Under the pieces are notes generated by a model. It did no database searches. It saw nothing but the letters and a program-made list of their open reading frames with translations, and had not been told where the DNA came from. Position numbers and translations under genes: made by a program. Positions 19,054 to 26,436 of a stretch of 30,445 bases of DNA are shown here, piece by piece. Source of the stretch: a virus; IMG/VR virus record IMGVR_UViG_3300017917_000940, positions 1-30,445 of that record; one strand, given 5' to 3'. Numbering within the stretch: the stretch's first letter is position 1; every line of letters begins with the position of its first letter.

Positions 19054-19164
19054 ATGATTAACTCAGTTAAGATTATAGATTGCTCATCATGCTATGGACA
19101 AGGGTTAATTTTTATTGGTGATGAAAATAATTACCATGTAGAACCTTGCGAGTGTGTCGCTTGA
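19054..19164 (+). CDS. 36-residue DnaJ-like zinc-knuckle peptide
   Basis: CSSCYGQG and a C-terminal CEC give four cysteines in the DnaJ-type arrangement, comparable to the protein at 15.7 kb. Starts directly after the previous stop. Confidence 0.55.
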   Translation: MINSVKIIDCSSCYGQGLIFIGDENNYHVEPCECVA

Positions 19165-19286
19165 CTTACTCACATGAACAACAACTACGCAAAGCGTGGA
19201 TAAATAAATACGGAAGCCCTGCGGGGTATCACAAAGCAACATTAGAACAGAAAGAACAGGTGCTAAATGAAACTAACAATTACTAG
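19161..19286 (+). CDS. 41-residue basic protein, TTG start
   Basis: TTG overlaps the previous stop (TTGA). Begins MTYSHEQQLRKAWINKYGSP and is protein-like throughout, helical and basic. The only other start nearby gives an 8-residue frame. Overlaps the next gene by 20 bases, as seen elsewhere in this genome. Confidence 0.45.
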   Translation: MTYSHEQQLRKAWINKYGSPAGYHKATLEQKEQVLNETNNY

Positions 19287-19449
19287 CATGAACGGCAAAG
19301 AGTTCCACATGAACTTGCCTACTAAAGAAAATGTCTATTACTTTATGGACATGTATAAAAAAACACTAAAGAAAAATCAACGAGTAAAAATTACTTGTGA
19401 TGTGTTATCTATTGACGGATACCTACAAGGCACAGCGCCTCTCAGATAA
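19267..19449 (+). CDS. 60-residue hypothetical protein
   Basis: Begins MKLTITSMNGKEFHMNLPTK; beta strands flank a basic helix (FMDMYKKTLKKNQRV). Last gene before a terminator. Confidence 0.65.
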   Translation: MKLTITSMNGKEFHMNLPTKENVYYFMDMYKKTLKKNQRVKITCDVLSIDGYLQGTAPLR

Positions 19450-19460
19450 AAAGCTGTAGG

Positions 19461-19501
19461 GCACACGAGATCTTCCCCTCTTGTGTGCTCACTATCTTTT
19501 T
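19461..19501 (+). terminator. Terminator of the small plus operon
   Basis: GCACACGAGA / TCTTGTGTGC, 10 bp with one G-T, 8-base pyrimidine loop, then TCACTATC and six T. Confidence 0.7.
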
Positions 19502-19589
19502 TGTATTTATTTTTTCAAATCATGCATCATACATCTTAGAAAAATATTCAGATTTTGTCAAAATGAAAAATTTTTCAGATTTTTCAGGG

Positions 19590-19595
19590 TATAAT
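19590..19595 (+). promoter_or_regulatory. -10 element, leaderless
   Basis: TATAAT, 7 bases, ATG. The -35 position has no clear match. Confidence 0.5.
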
Positions 19596-19602
19596 AGAAA
19601 AC

Positions 19603-19872
19603 ATGAAAAAGCTCACTGGGGAAGATACATCACAAAACGTTATACATAACGTATATCCTGATGGTTTGGAAGTTCCTGATAATATGATGGATCCAAATGT
19701 TGGCGGTAAAATAAATAAATGTCGACATATCTTTGAAAACATAGGATCAGACATATGTCCTGATTGTGGAAAAAATACCCATGAGGTAAATTGGGGTAAG
19801 CAAACAATGCTTAATCAAAAATGGAAAAAAGATAACCCTAATGCTACATATGGAGGATGGTGGAGTATATGA
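19603..19872 (+). CDS. Zinc-ribbon protein upstream of speD
   Basis: 89 residues. A CRH...CPDCG segment (about 39-56) forms a probable Cys/His zinc site; ends GGWWSI. Leaderless start. Its stop overlaps the ATG of the decarboxylase gene (ATGA), so the two are coupled. Function unknown. Confidence 0.7.
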   Translation: MKKLTGEDTSQNVIHNVYPDGLEVPDNMMDPNVGGKINKCRHIFENIGSDICPDCGKNTHEVNWGKQTMLNQKWKKDNPNATYGGWWSI

Positions 19873-20282
19873 TTTTACATAAACACATGTTAGTAAATGC
19901 AAAAATAAAGAACCCGATAAGCACAGAGCATGACGCAATAGAATTTCTTGAAAATCTTGTCAAAAGAATTGATATGAAGATTATTAAAGGACCATTTGCG
20001 TCATATGTGGATAAGTCGGGGAATAAAGGATTAACCGCTATAGTTATGATAGAAACAAGTCATATAGCATTTCATATTTGGGATGAACCAGATCCTGGTA
20101 TTTTACAATTTGATCTATATACATGCGGTAGTCTAAATAAATACGATGTTTTAGATGCTCTTAGAGAAAGATTTGATATTCAGTCAATGGACTGGGTATT
20201 GTATGATCGAGAAAATGGATTTGTTATAGAAGATTCTTCTGACTTTGATTTCTGGGCTACACAAGAATTCTTTGAAGAATAA
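19869..20282 (+). CDS. speD: S-adenosylmethionine decarboxylase (SpeD-type)
   Basis: 137 residues, the size of class 1b enzymes. ETSHIAFHIW contains the Ser64-His65 pair where the proenzyme self-cleaves to make the pyruvoyl cofactor, His69 matches the processing histidine and Cys86 (YTCG) the catalytic proton donor. The product, decarboxylated SAM, supplies aminopropyl groups for spermidine. The residue before Ser is Thr, where Glu is usual. No spermidine synthase is seen nearby, so a host enzyme would have to use the product. ATG 19869 is chosen for its ATGA overlap; 19857 touches its own GGAGG. Confidence 0.85.
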   Translation: MILHKHMLVNAKIKNPISTEHDAIEFLENLVKRIDMKIIKGPFASYVDKSGNKGLTAIVMIETSHIAFHIWDEPDPGILQFDLYTCGSLNKYDVLDALRERFDIQSMDWVLYDRENGFVIEDSSDFDFWATQEFFEE

Positions 20283-20480
20283 TTACCATTTACCTATAGG
20301 ACATTTAGCATTAGCCAGAGTAGTCTTTAATTTCATAAAGCATCCACACTTCTTGCATTGATTTGTCTTTGCTCTATAAAAATCACATGCTTTGCAGATT
20401 TCAAGGCGGTATGCAGAGATTTCCTCTGAGCTTTTAGGCTTATTAGGATTAATCAAATCCCAAGGCTTAACATCATCCAT
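20283..20480 (-). CDS. DUF6171-like cysteine-rich protein
   Basis: 65 residues. CKAC ... CKKCGCFMKLKTTLANAKCP and the end IGKW are the features of a small phage/actinobacterial zinc protein family, I believe DUF6171. Its stop abuts the speD stop from the opposite strand. Function unknown. Confidence 0.75.
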   Translation of the reverse strand: MDDVKPWDLINPNKPKSSEEISAYRLEICKACDFYRAKTNQCKKCGCFMKLKTTLANAKCPIGKW

Positions 20481-20481
20481 A

Positions 20482-20685
20482 TTAGCCTATGCTATATGCT
20501 TCAAAAACCATATTTGCAAGGTTTTCAGCATCTATTGCTATCTTCTTCCTGGATAGAACTATATTAGCTTGTCTTTCTTCTTCATCTAGTTCTGTTTCAT
20601 CTAGGCTTTTTATAAATTCCCCCGAAAAATATTTTTTCAGATTTTCGATAAGGCCTTCTTTTGTTATTGTTAATTTATCTTCCAT
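20482..20685 (-). CDS. 67-residue leaderless protein
   Basis: Begins MEDKLTITKEGLIENLKKYF; helical, acidic centre (DETELDEEERQ). A longer frame reaches an ATG at 20706 but that lies upstream of the predicted transcription start: TATACT is exactly 6 bases before ATG 20685. Same operon as the DUF6171-like gene one base downstream. Confidence 0.7.
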   Translation of the reverse strand: MEDKLTITKEGLIENLKKYFSGEFIKSLDETELDEEERQANIVLSRKKIAIDAENLANMVFEAYSIG

Positions 20686-20691
20686 ATCTAT

Positions 20692-20697
20692 AGTATA
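20692..20697 (-). promoter_or_regulatory. Extended -10, leaderless
   Basis: Minus strand TGC-TATACT followed by 6 bases and ATG. Confidence 0.55.
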
Positions 20698-20801
20698 GCA
20701 AACCATATAAAGACATGTGTGTATGTGTCATACATTTATTGTCTATAAGGGGTTTGATAACTCTATTTTCGGCTTTACTTTATACCGTGTTATTTTGGTG
20801 A

Positions 20802-20807
20802 TATAAT
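20802..20807 (+). promoter_or_regulatory. Extended -10, leaderless
   Basis: TGA-TATAAT followed by 6 bases and the ATG at 20814. Confidence 0.55.
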
Positions 20808-20813
20808 ACCAAT

Positions 20814-21101
20814 ATGACTCAACATGTACTACACACTCTAAGCAATGTTACAGTAACTCGCTTGACCCCGAATGGAACACATTCTGGAATGGACTTTACA
20901 ATTCAAAATGTGAATGATACGGGGTATATATATATCGGCGGAACTGAAACGCTTTCTTCTACAAATTATGGCTTTAGAATTATGCCTAATCATTCGATTT
21001 CATTTGAACTACCACCAAAGGATGCGTTGTTTGCAATTGCATCTGCGAACGGAATGCAAGCTGCCGTAATTAAAATGAATTTGGAAAGTTTGGATAAATA
21101 G
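20814..21101 (+). CDS. Putative small virion protein
   Basis: 95 residues, all-beta character (NVTVTRLTPNGTHSGMDFTI; IYIGGTETLSSTNYGFRI). The glycine/threonine-rich beta pattern and position at the start of the fibre region suggest a tail-associated structural protein. Leaderless ATG; its stop overlaps the next GTG. Confidence 0.65.
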   Translation: MTQHVLHTLSNVTVTRLTPNGTHSGMDFTIQNVNDTGYIYIGGTETLSSTNYGFRIMPNHSISFELPPKDALFAIASANGMQAAVIKMNLESLDK

Positions 21102-21547
21102 TGGCACGGTTTACACATCCTGCCTTTGGTGATATCGGCGGACTTACAACCACAATTCATACATATTCACCAGTTTGGTCTGGAACTGGTTTACAATTTA
21201 CTGGAACTCCAACGACTGGATCATATATTAAAATTGGAAATTTAATTCAAGTTCAAATTAATGTAGTATTTACAAATGTTACAAATTTTGGAACTGGACA
21301 ATATTCATTAACTATTCCATTTGCATCTAAATATCACACAGATGTTTATGGTGGATCTGTTCATGATATAACAAATCAAGGTATTGATCATTACAGTATT
21401 AAAGGACATTTAACTCCAAGTAGTACAACCATGACAATTTGGGATATGGCAAGTGCTGCACAAGATGAACCAATGACACATAATCAACCATTTAATTTAG
21501 CACAAGCAGATAGATTTCATATGTCATTTTCATATATCTGTGAATAA
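21101..21547 (+). CDS. Putative tail-fibre-type beta protein
   Basis: 148 residues from GTG (TAGTG overlap). VWSGTGLQFTGTPTTGSYIKIG is reminiscent of the trimeric beta domains in phage fibres and of C1q-like heads: GSYIKIGNLIQVQINVVFT then GTGQYSLTIPF. Likely virion-associated or receptor binding; identity inferred from composition. Confidence 0.6.
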   Translation: MARFTHPAFGDIGGLTTTIHTYSPVWSGTGLQFTGTPTTGSYIKIGNLIQVQINVVFTNVTNFGTGQYSLTIPFASKYHTDVYGGSVHDITNQGIDHYSIKGHLTPSSTTMTIWDMASAAQDEPMTHNQPFNLAQADRFHMSFSYICE

Positions 21548-21564
21548 AATATCTCAAATAGTGA

Positions 21565-21570
21565 TATAAT
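21565..21570 (+). promoter_or_regulatory. Extended -10 with very short leader
   Basis: TGA-TATAAT, 10 bases, ATG; predicted leader of 3-4 bases. Confidence 0.5.
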
Positions 21571-21580
21571 TTATTTCATT

Positions 21581-21847
21581 ATGACACCTCAAGACTGGGC
21601 AACTTTAACTCTTGAAATCTTATCTATACTCGGAATTGTTGGTGTAGGAGCAAGGTGGGTTGTGAAAAAATACGTAGAGCAAATATTATCTGAACTTAAA
21701 CCAAATTCTGGATCAAGTTTAAAAGACCAAGTTACACGCCTTGAATTGCGGGCAAACGAAGCAGATCAAATGCGTCGTGATATGGATAAAAAACTTGACA
21801 AAATGTATTCAATATTAATTGATTATATTTCTAAATCCAATAAATAA
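21581..21847 (+). CDS. Transmembrane plus coiled-coil protein, holin-like
   Basis: 88 residues: one hydrophobic helix (about 10-28) then a charged coiled coil (DQVTRLELRANEADQMRRDM). This layout is shared with DUF2746-type membrane proteins of actinophages, sometimes called holins. If so, the genome has two holin candidates (see 2087). Confidence 0.6.
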   Translation: MTPQDWATLTLEILSILGIVGVGARWVVKKYVEQILSELKPNSGSSLKDQVTRLELRANEADQMRRDMDKKLDKMYSILIDYISKSNK

Positions 21848-21856
21848 TTTTTATAG

Positions 21857-21862
21857 TATAAT
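21857..21862 (+). promoter_or_regulatory. -10 element, leaderless
   Basis: TATAAT, 6 bases, ATG at 21869. Confidence 0.5.
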
Positions 21863-21868
21863 GTAAAT

Positions 21869-22870
21869 ATGTCTGTCTATGTAGCAATTGCCTGTCTTGG
21901 TATAGACGAAGAACTTTCCAAAACAATAAAATCATGTATAAGTCAAGCTGAAAATCCAGATGATATTATAGTAGGAGTATCCATGATTGGAGAGTTTGAA
22001 TTTTACAATAATATTAAAAATATATTTATAAATAATAAAAATGTAAAAATAATATTTAATGAGTATGATGGAAATATTGGTATAGGAAAAGGTAGAAAAT
22101 TAGCCCTTAGTCAATATAACAACGAAGACTATGTAATGCAAATAGACGCACATTCTAGAATGGCTAACCTTTGGGACAGATATCTTATAGATAAATTTAA
22201 TGCAGCAAAAACTATGGTTAATAATAAAAAAATTATTTTAACTGGAACCCCTGCCAGATATTATTATGATAGAAATGAGGATGGAACTTTTACAGAAAAA
22301 TTTTTTGAGCAATATTTAGGTGTAAATATGTGGAGAGAAAAAGAATACTATAAAATGCAAATTATACCAACATGGGGACATACCGACCCACTTTTTATAT
22401 CTCCAGATGTTAAAAATCTTATAAAAACAACTGGATTTGCTCCTGCAGCAAAGGTATGTGCAGCCTTTATTTTTAGTGATAAATTATTTACAATAAATAC
22501 TTTTTTAGAAGAAGACAATGTTTTTTGGGAAGAAGAAATATTTCAATCAATTGAATTTTTAGATAATGGATTTACTCTTTTATTCCCTGGGCCTCATCCA
22601 GTAATAAATCATTTATATACTGGAGATATAGAGTATCCGCCACTTGGAGATAGAGATAACATATATACAGTATATCCAAAAATTGGAAAAGACATTAACG
22701 TTTTAGATAATAAAATAAAAGAAAATTATTTAAAGTATATGAATGATCCAAAAAATAGGAAAAAAATTAGATTCTTTGAAAAATATAATAAATTTTCATT
22801 TAAGCAAGTAATACATAATTTACAAACTCATCCACTTAGCTATGCTAATATAAATAAAAATCCTTTATAG
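21869..22870 (+). CDS. Glycosyltransferase, GlcNAc-transferase-like (GT-A fold)
   Basis: 333 residues. VYVAIACLGIDEELSKTIKS at the start, GNIGIGKGRKLAL, and QIDAHSRMANLWD (metal-binding DxH-type motif) resemble the Skp1-type GlcNAc transferase family (PF11397 pattern, QIDSHxRFxxxWD). An EEDNVFWEEEIFQS block follows. It would transfer a nucleotide-activated sugar to a virion protein, a host glycan or DNA base; which is unknown. Very AT-rich. Leaderless start. Confidence 0.8.
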   Translation: MSVYVAIACLGIDEELSKTIKSCISQAENPDDIIVGVSMIGEFEFYNNIKNIFINNKNVKIIFNEYDGNIGIGKGRKLALSQYNNEDYVMQIDAHSRMANLWDRYLIDKFNAAKTMVNNKKIILTGTPARYYYDRNEDGTFTEKFFEQYLGVNMWREKEYYKMQIIPTWGHTDPLFISPDVKNLIKTTGFAPAAKVCAAFIFSDKLFTINTFLEEDNVFWEEEIFQSIEFLDNGFTLLFPGPHPVINHLYTGDIEYPPLGDRDNIYTVYPKIGKDINVLDNKIKENYLKYMNDPKNRKKIRFFEKYNKFSFKQVIHNLQTHPLSYANINKNPL

Positions 22871-23062
22871 TATATATAATATATATTAAATATTTAATTT
22901 ATTAAGATATTCTTTTCTTTAATATATATTTAAGTATACACATCTTTCCTGGCTTTTTCAACTTTATACCGCTTTTCTTTTATAACTCTTTTATAACTTT
23001 TAATAAATACTGTCTGGTTTAATACTTTTTATACCTTTTGTCTGTTTTATATAAATAAATGT
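22871..23062. other. AT-rich intergenic stretch
   Basis: About 190 bases, very AT-rich (TATATAAT and ATATATT tracts) with no frame and no convincing hairpin with T run. Includes repeated CTTTTATA motifs. Nothing further can be supported. Confidence 0.5.
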
Positions 23063-23068
23063 TATAAT
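23063..23068 (+). promoter_or_regulatory. Extended -10 for a hairpin RNA
   Basis: TGT-TATAAT; 6 bases later the hairpin at 23075 begins. Best -35 is TTGTCT with a 19-base spacer. Confidence 0.4.
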
Positions 23069-23074
23069 TTACTT

Positions 23075-23130
23075 GCTGACACTCTAGGTTTGCTCTCTAC
23101 CCCACCCCACTGCTACCTAGGGTGTTCAGC
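23075..23130 (+). ncRNA. Long hairpin, possible small RNA
   Basis: GCTGACACTCTAGGT (23075-23089) pairs with ACCTAGGGTGTTCAGC (23115-23130): about 15 bp with one bulge and one G-T, leaving a 25-base C-rich loop. It is the most GC-rich element in an AT-rich gap and starts where a promoter would place the first base. No T run follows, so it is not a normal terminator. Confidence 0.4.
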
Positions 23131-23140
23131 CTATTTATGA

Positions 23141-23146
23141 TATACT
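23141..23146 (+). promoter_or_regulatory. Extended -10, leaderless
   Basis: TGA-TATACT, 6 bases, ATG at 23153. It starts 10 bases after the hairpin ends. Confidence 0.5.
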
Positions 23147-23152
23147 CATTAA

Positions 23153-23929
23153 ATGCATGATAATAAAAAAGATCCAATAGTTATATATTATGGATTTCAT
23201 AGCACTCTTAGAAATCAGTATGAAGCAACTCTATTAAATTTATCTCCAAAGTCATTAATGCAATATATATTAAAACAAAGATCTATTATAAATAATACAC
23301 TTCATCGTGAACCAAGAAGTGATATATCCTCGCCTGGGTACCATGTATGTCCTGCTCTCCATGATTTGGCAGATAATATTTATATAGTAAATTCTCCATT
23401 TGATATAGATATTAAATTTCATGATAATAACTTTATAGATAGATCATATGGAAATGCTGGTTATTGTTTAAGTGATAGATTTGGATCCTTTTCTGATTCA
23501 ATGTCTGCTGACTTTGTTTATGAGCTTTTAATGTTTTCTGAAGAAGAATTAGAAATTTCAATTACACCACCATATATGCATAATACATTATTATCTAATT
23601 ATGGTTTTACTTCAGCAGCTAAGTTGAATATAGGAAAATGGTTTAGGCCAATACCAATAATTTTTCATTCTTGGCCAGGAGTAAAAGAATTAAAGGTTAA
23701 AAAAGATGAGCCTTTTATCTATATCAATATAGAAAATAATGAAAATAGAAAAATAATATTTAAAGAGTTTATAGAAACAGAAGAATTAAAGAAAATAGTT
23801 CATAATATAGCAACTCATAAAGATTTAATACAGGGATTTCAGCCATTAAAAGCTTTATATGAGATTTTTAGTAAAAGCAGTATGAAAAATAGGATTTTAA
23901 AAGAAATAAAAGCAAATTTAGTATCTTAA
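23153..23929 (+). CDS. Hypothetical phage protein, possibly a distant member of the 'GYII...QVIPFKR' family
   Basis: 258 residues. CPALHDLADNIYIVNSPFDIDI parallels the KKCxPxLDxxxxGYIIPxxxDxxV block, and LKVKKDEPFIYINIENN followed by RKIIFKEF parallels GTPxIQVIPFKRExW. The order and spacing agree with the three clear members but identity is low, so kinship is a hypothesis. Function unknown. Confidence 0.65.
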   Translation: MHDNKKDPIVIYYGFHSTLRNQYEATLLNLSPKSLMQYILKQRSIINNTLHREPRSDISSPGYHVCPALHDLADNIYIVNSPFDIDIKFHDNNFIDRSYGNAGYCLSDRFGSFSDSMSADFVYELLMFSEEELEISITPPYMHNTLLSNYGFTSAAKLNIGKWFRPIPIIFHSWPGVKELKVKKDEPFIYINIENNENRKIIFKEFIETEELKKIVHNIATHKDLIQGFQPLKALYEIFSKSSMKNRILKEIKANLVS

Positions 23930-23939
23930 TTTATTATGA

Positions 23940-23945
23940 TATAAT
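23940..23945 (+). promoter_or_regulatory. Extended -10 with very short leader
   Basis: TGA-TATAAT, 9 bases, ATG at 23955. Confidence 0.45.
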
Positions 23946-23954
23946 GTTTTTATT

Positions 23955-24344
23955 ATGTGTGCCCCTCAAACTGAAAAATATGGTGCTACCCCAGCAAATA
24001 TTCAATGGACTGTGGTTCGTGGAGACACATCAAGTATAAATGTAGATTTTTATGATGATGATGAGGTAACTGTTTGGGATACAGATGGCTGGGAGTATAT
24101 GGCTACTGTTTATGATGCAAGTGGAGATTTTCTAGATGAATTGACAGTAGAATCAACATCTACTGGTGTTAAAATCACTGCTCCAAGTTCTATTACAGAG
24201 CTATGGGGATCTGGATATAAAACTGTTGTTGCAGAACTACCATTTGATTTACAGGTAACAATCACTGATGAACAAATTACTTGGACTCCAGTTATAGGAA
24301 CGGTATGTGTTCTAGCTGATACATCTCCTTCAGGAAGCTTATAA
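23955..24344 (+). CDS. Putative virion beta-sandwich protein
   Basis: 129 residues. IQWTVVRGDTSSINVDFYDD, WEYMATVYDASGD and a GVKITAPSSITELWGSG segment have the look of baseplate/tail accessory domains that begin with a 'RGDT' strand. Acidic. Coupled to the next small gene (TAATG). Confidence 0.6.
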   Translation: MCAPQTEKYGATPANIQWTVVRGDTSSINVDFYDDDEVTVWDTDGWEYMATVYDASGDFLDELTVESTSTGVKITAPSSITELWGSGYKTVVAELPFDLQVTITDEQITWTPVIGTVCVLADTSPSGSL

Positions 24345-24433
24345 TGCCCGTTGTAAAAGTTTCTGTAAAACAGCCAAATCTTCCACCAATAGTTAAGATT
24401 GGCAAAAAGGTATTTAAAGTAAATAGTAAATAA
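24344..24433 (+). CDS. 29-residue basic peptide
   Basis: Begins MPVVKVSVKQPNLPPIVKIG; Lys/Val/Pro-rich and without acidic residues. TAATG overlap with the upstream gene; its end supplies the ribosome-binding site for the collagen-like gene. Such PPIVKIG peptides sit beside baseplate-like genes in other phages. Confidence 0.55.
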   Translation: MPVVKVSVKQPNLPPIVKIGKKVFKVNSK

Positions 24434-24441
24434 GGAGTCCA

Positions 24442-25140
24442 ATGGCCAAGTCAATGGATTTTCCAGGGAGTAGTAAAAAGAAATACTCATCTATAACATC
24501 ATCATCTATTAATGAAATACCAGAGCCAATTCTTATTCCAGTAGTTGGACCACAAGGACCTAAAGGTGATCCTGGAAAAGATGGCTTGCAAGGTCCTCAA
24601 GGAATACCTGGTCCAATTGGTCCAAAAGGTGATAAAGGAAAAGATGGCAAGGATTATGAATCTGCTTCTGGTCAAATACCTGGATGGGCTTATTATTATT
24701 CAAAAAATAAAAATATTATAGATTTAGGTCCAACTAAAGGAGATGATGGTTGGGTATATATTGGTTTTAAAAAAGATACAGTTTTAAAAAATGAAACATA
24801 TTTACCAAAGGGATCATCTAGTTTGTGGAATAGCGATGGAAATAAAATAAATTTTAGAGCATTAGAAACAGGCGCAATAGTTAATGTTAGATATGATATT
24901 GGTATTGAAACCTACAGTAATAATACAGAGTTTTGGTTTAGGACCTTATATCCTCAATCTCTTAAATATACCCTATCATATTTAGGATCATTAAAATATC
25001 AGTATGAATATGATTTGTCGGTACTACAAACAATTTTTATAGAAGATAGATTTATATTAACTGATGGTGGAGTTCCACAGGTTAGAGCAGATAATACATC
25101 ATCTATATACTTAAAAGGAGTATATATCTCTGTTTTATAA
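24442..25140 (+). CDS. Collagen-like tail fibre protein
   Basis: 232 residues. Residues 36-71 are 12 unbroken Gly-X-Y triplets (GPQGPKGDPGKDG...), which should form a trimeric triple helix, between a serine-rich N-terminus and a beta-rich C-terminal domain ending YLKGVYISVL. Typical of phage fibres and spikes. Y-position residues are mainly Lys, Asp, Gln and Pro; prolines could be substrates of the P4H-type enzyme at 5.3 kb. Ribosome-binding site AAGGAG. Confidence 0.85.
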   Translation: MAKSMDFPGSSKKKYSSITSSSINEIPEPILIPVVGPQGPKGDPGKDGLQGPQGIPGPIGPKGDKGKDGKDYESASGQIPGWAYYYSKNKNIIDLGPTKGDDGWVYIGFKKDTVLKNETYLPKGSSSLWNSDGNKINFRALETGAIVNVRYDIGIETYSNNTEFWFRTLYPQSLKYTLSYLGSLKYQYEYDLSVLQTIFIEDRFILTDGGVPQVRADNTSSIYLKGVYISVL

Positions 25141-25152
25141 CTAATATTATGT

Positions 25153-25158
25153 TATAAT
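25153..25158 (+). promoter_or_regulatory. -10 of duplicated cassette, copy 1
   Basis: TGT-TATAAT in the context ATATTATGTTATAATT, followed by a leader with GAGGAGG. The same context precedes copy 2. Confidence 0.55.
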
Positions 25159-25180
25159 TTACCAGAGGAGGTAGTAAATA

Positions 25181-25489
25181 ATGGCTACAGTCACAAGTAA
25201 GACCCTTTTTCGTGGTGCAGCAACTACTAATACAGCAACAACTCTTTATACTGTTCCTTCTGCTACTACAGCAGTTGTTACAAATATTGCAGTAACTAAT
25301 ACAGGATCTTCAGATTATACTTTTACACTGTCTTTAAACAATGTTGCTTTACACACAACTACAGCAGTTCTTGCTAATTCAACTGCATATATTGATTGCA
25401 AACAGGTTTTAGATGCTACAAACACTATCAAGGGTGGAGCTTCTAATACCGCAGTTAACTTTCATATAAGTGGAGTGGAGATAGCGTAA
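25181..25489 (+). CDS. Small beta virion protein, cassette copy 1 gene A
   Basis: 102 residues, alanine/threonine-rich with Ig-like beta pattern (AVVTNIAVTNTGSSDYTFTL). About five residues differ from the copy at 26466, yet many codons differ synonymously, so the protein has been kept under selection. Ends by overlapping the next ATG. Confidence 0.75.
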   Translation: MATVTSKTLFRGAATTNTATTLYTVPSATTAVVTNIAVTNTGSSDYTFTLSLNNVALHTTTAVLANSTAYIDCKQVLDATNTIKGGASNTAVNFHISGVEIA

Positions 25490-26106
25490 TGGGTATTTCA
25501 ACATTTCCAAATATAGTAAGTCCAATCAAATCAATTCAAAGAGGTACAGCGTCTGCTGCAGGAAATATTACAATATCTGCTGTTAATTTATCAAAAACAA
25601 TGGTTAATTCATTTAGCACAAGCTCAGATGGCACTGTAGCAGCTTCTGGAACAATAGCATCATTTACTGGAACTGCAGCATCATCAACTATTTATGTAGA
25701 TGGTTACTCTGGATCAGGTGTTGGATTTTCTGCTATAGCTCCAAATCCAATAGTAACTGGTAATTATAATGCTCCAAATATTGCATCATATAACGTATCA
25801 AATGCATCATATAACTCTCCAACTCAATATTTTACAAGATATGCAGCTCCATATAATGCTCCAACATTATATTATAATACACCATATGCATCATCATACA
25901 ATGTTCCAACTCCAGTATATGCAAACAATTTGCCAGCGTCTTCTGGAAATATGACACAAAATTCACAAGCATTAAATTTATCATCAACAAATATTTCTGG
26001 TGGATCAAATAATTTAGTTTCGGCTAACTATGGAGTTTACTTATCAAATTCAACTACATTGGTTGCAACTGGACCTTGCAGATATGAAGTTGTTGAATAT
26101 TATTAG
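25489..26106 (+). CDS. Repeat-bearing fibre-like protein, cassette copy 1 gene B
   Basis: 205 residues. Conserved first part (MGISTFPNIVSPIKSIQRG) and conserved end (NMTQNSQ...ISGGS...ATGPCRYEV, then EYY), between which lies a YNxPN/YNAPT repeat zone (about residues 88-147). The ATGPCRYEV-type end is common in phage fibre proteins. Probably virion surface or adhesion; variable centre suggests host-range change. Confidence 0.75.
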   Translation: MGISTFPNIVSPIKSIQRGTASAAGNITISAVNLSKTMVNSFSTSSDGTVAASGTIASFTGTAASSTIYVDGYSGSGVGFSAIAPNPIVTGNYNAPNIASYNVSNASYNSPTQYFTRYAAPYNAPTLYYNTPYASSYNVPTPVYANNLPASSGNMTQNSQALNLSSTNISGGSNNLVSANYGVYLSNSTTLVATGPCRYEVVEYY

Positions 26107-26114
26107 GATGAATA

Positions 26115-26423
26115 ATGTATAACTATATACAATTAAAAGATGGAGTAGCATTTTCATATATAACTACTCCATCCGAAATACAAGAATCTGTTAATATTAT
26201 TAAGGTAGATGTTAATTCAGAACATTTAATTGGAATGAAATATGAAAATGGTAATTTTATAGAGGCTCCAATAACTAAATATGCTATTTTAGATAATGAT
26301 ATAGTTGTATCTATTAAAGAAACTGTTTTTTCATCAGATATAAAAGATAACAAAATCATAAATAATAATGATGTACAGGTTTTATGGAGATGGGATGGAT
26401 CTCAGTTCATACCGCCAGCATAA
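26115..26423 (+). CDS. Cassette copy 1 gene C
   Basis: 102 residues. MYNYIQLKDGVAFSYITTPS and a final VLWRWDGSQFIPPA; the tail chaperone- or attachment-like pattern 'QLKDGVxFAxI' occurs again in copy 2. Ten bases after gene B. Function unknown, perhaps assembly of its partner fibre. Confidence 0.7.
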   Translation: MYNYIQLKDGVAFSYITTPSEIQESVNIIKVDVNSEHLIGMKYENGNFIEAPITKYAILDNDIVVSIKETVFSSDIKDNKIINNNDVQVLWRWDGSQFIPPA

Positions 26424-26436
26424 TACAATATTATGT

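Noticed and set aside
19869-20282. SAM riboswitch near speD
   Set aside because: The operon appears leaderless, so there is no 5' untranslated region to hold one.
20686-20706. Upstream ATG for the 67-residue minus gene
   Set aside because: The -10 TATACT lies within this segment, so it would not be transcribed.
23075-23130. Intrinsic terminator of the glycosyltransferase gene
   Set aside because: No T run follows the stem and it is 200 bases beyond the stop.
25769-25954. 61-residue His/Met/Gln-rich frame inside cassette gene B
   Set aside because: Out-of-frame reading of the YNxPN repeat; composition is an artefact of the repeat.
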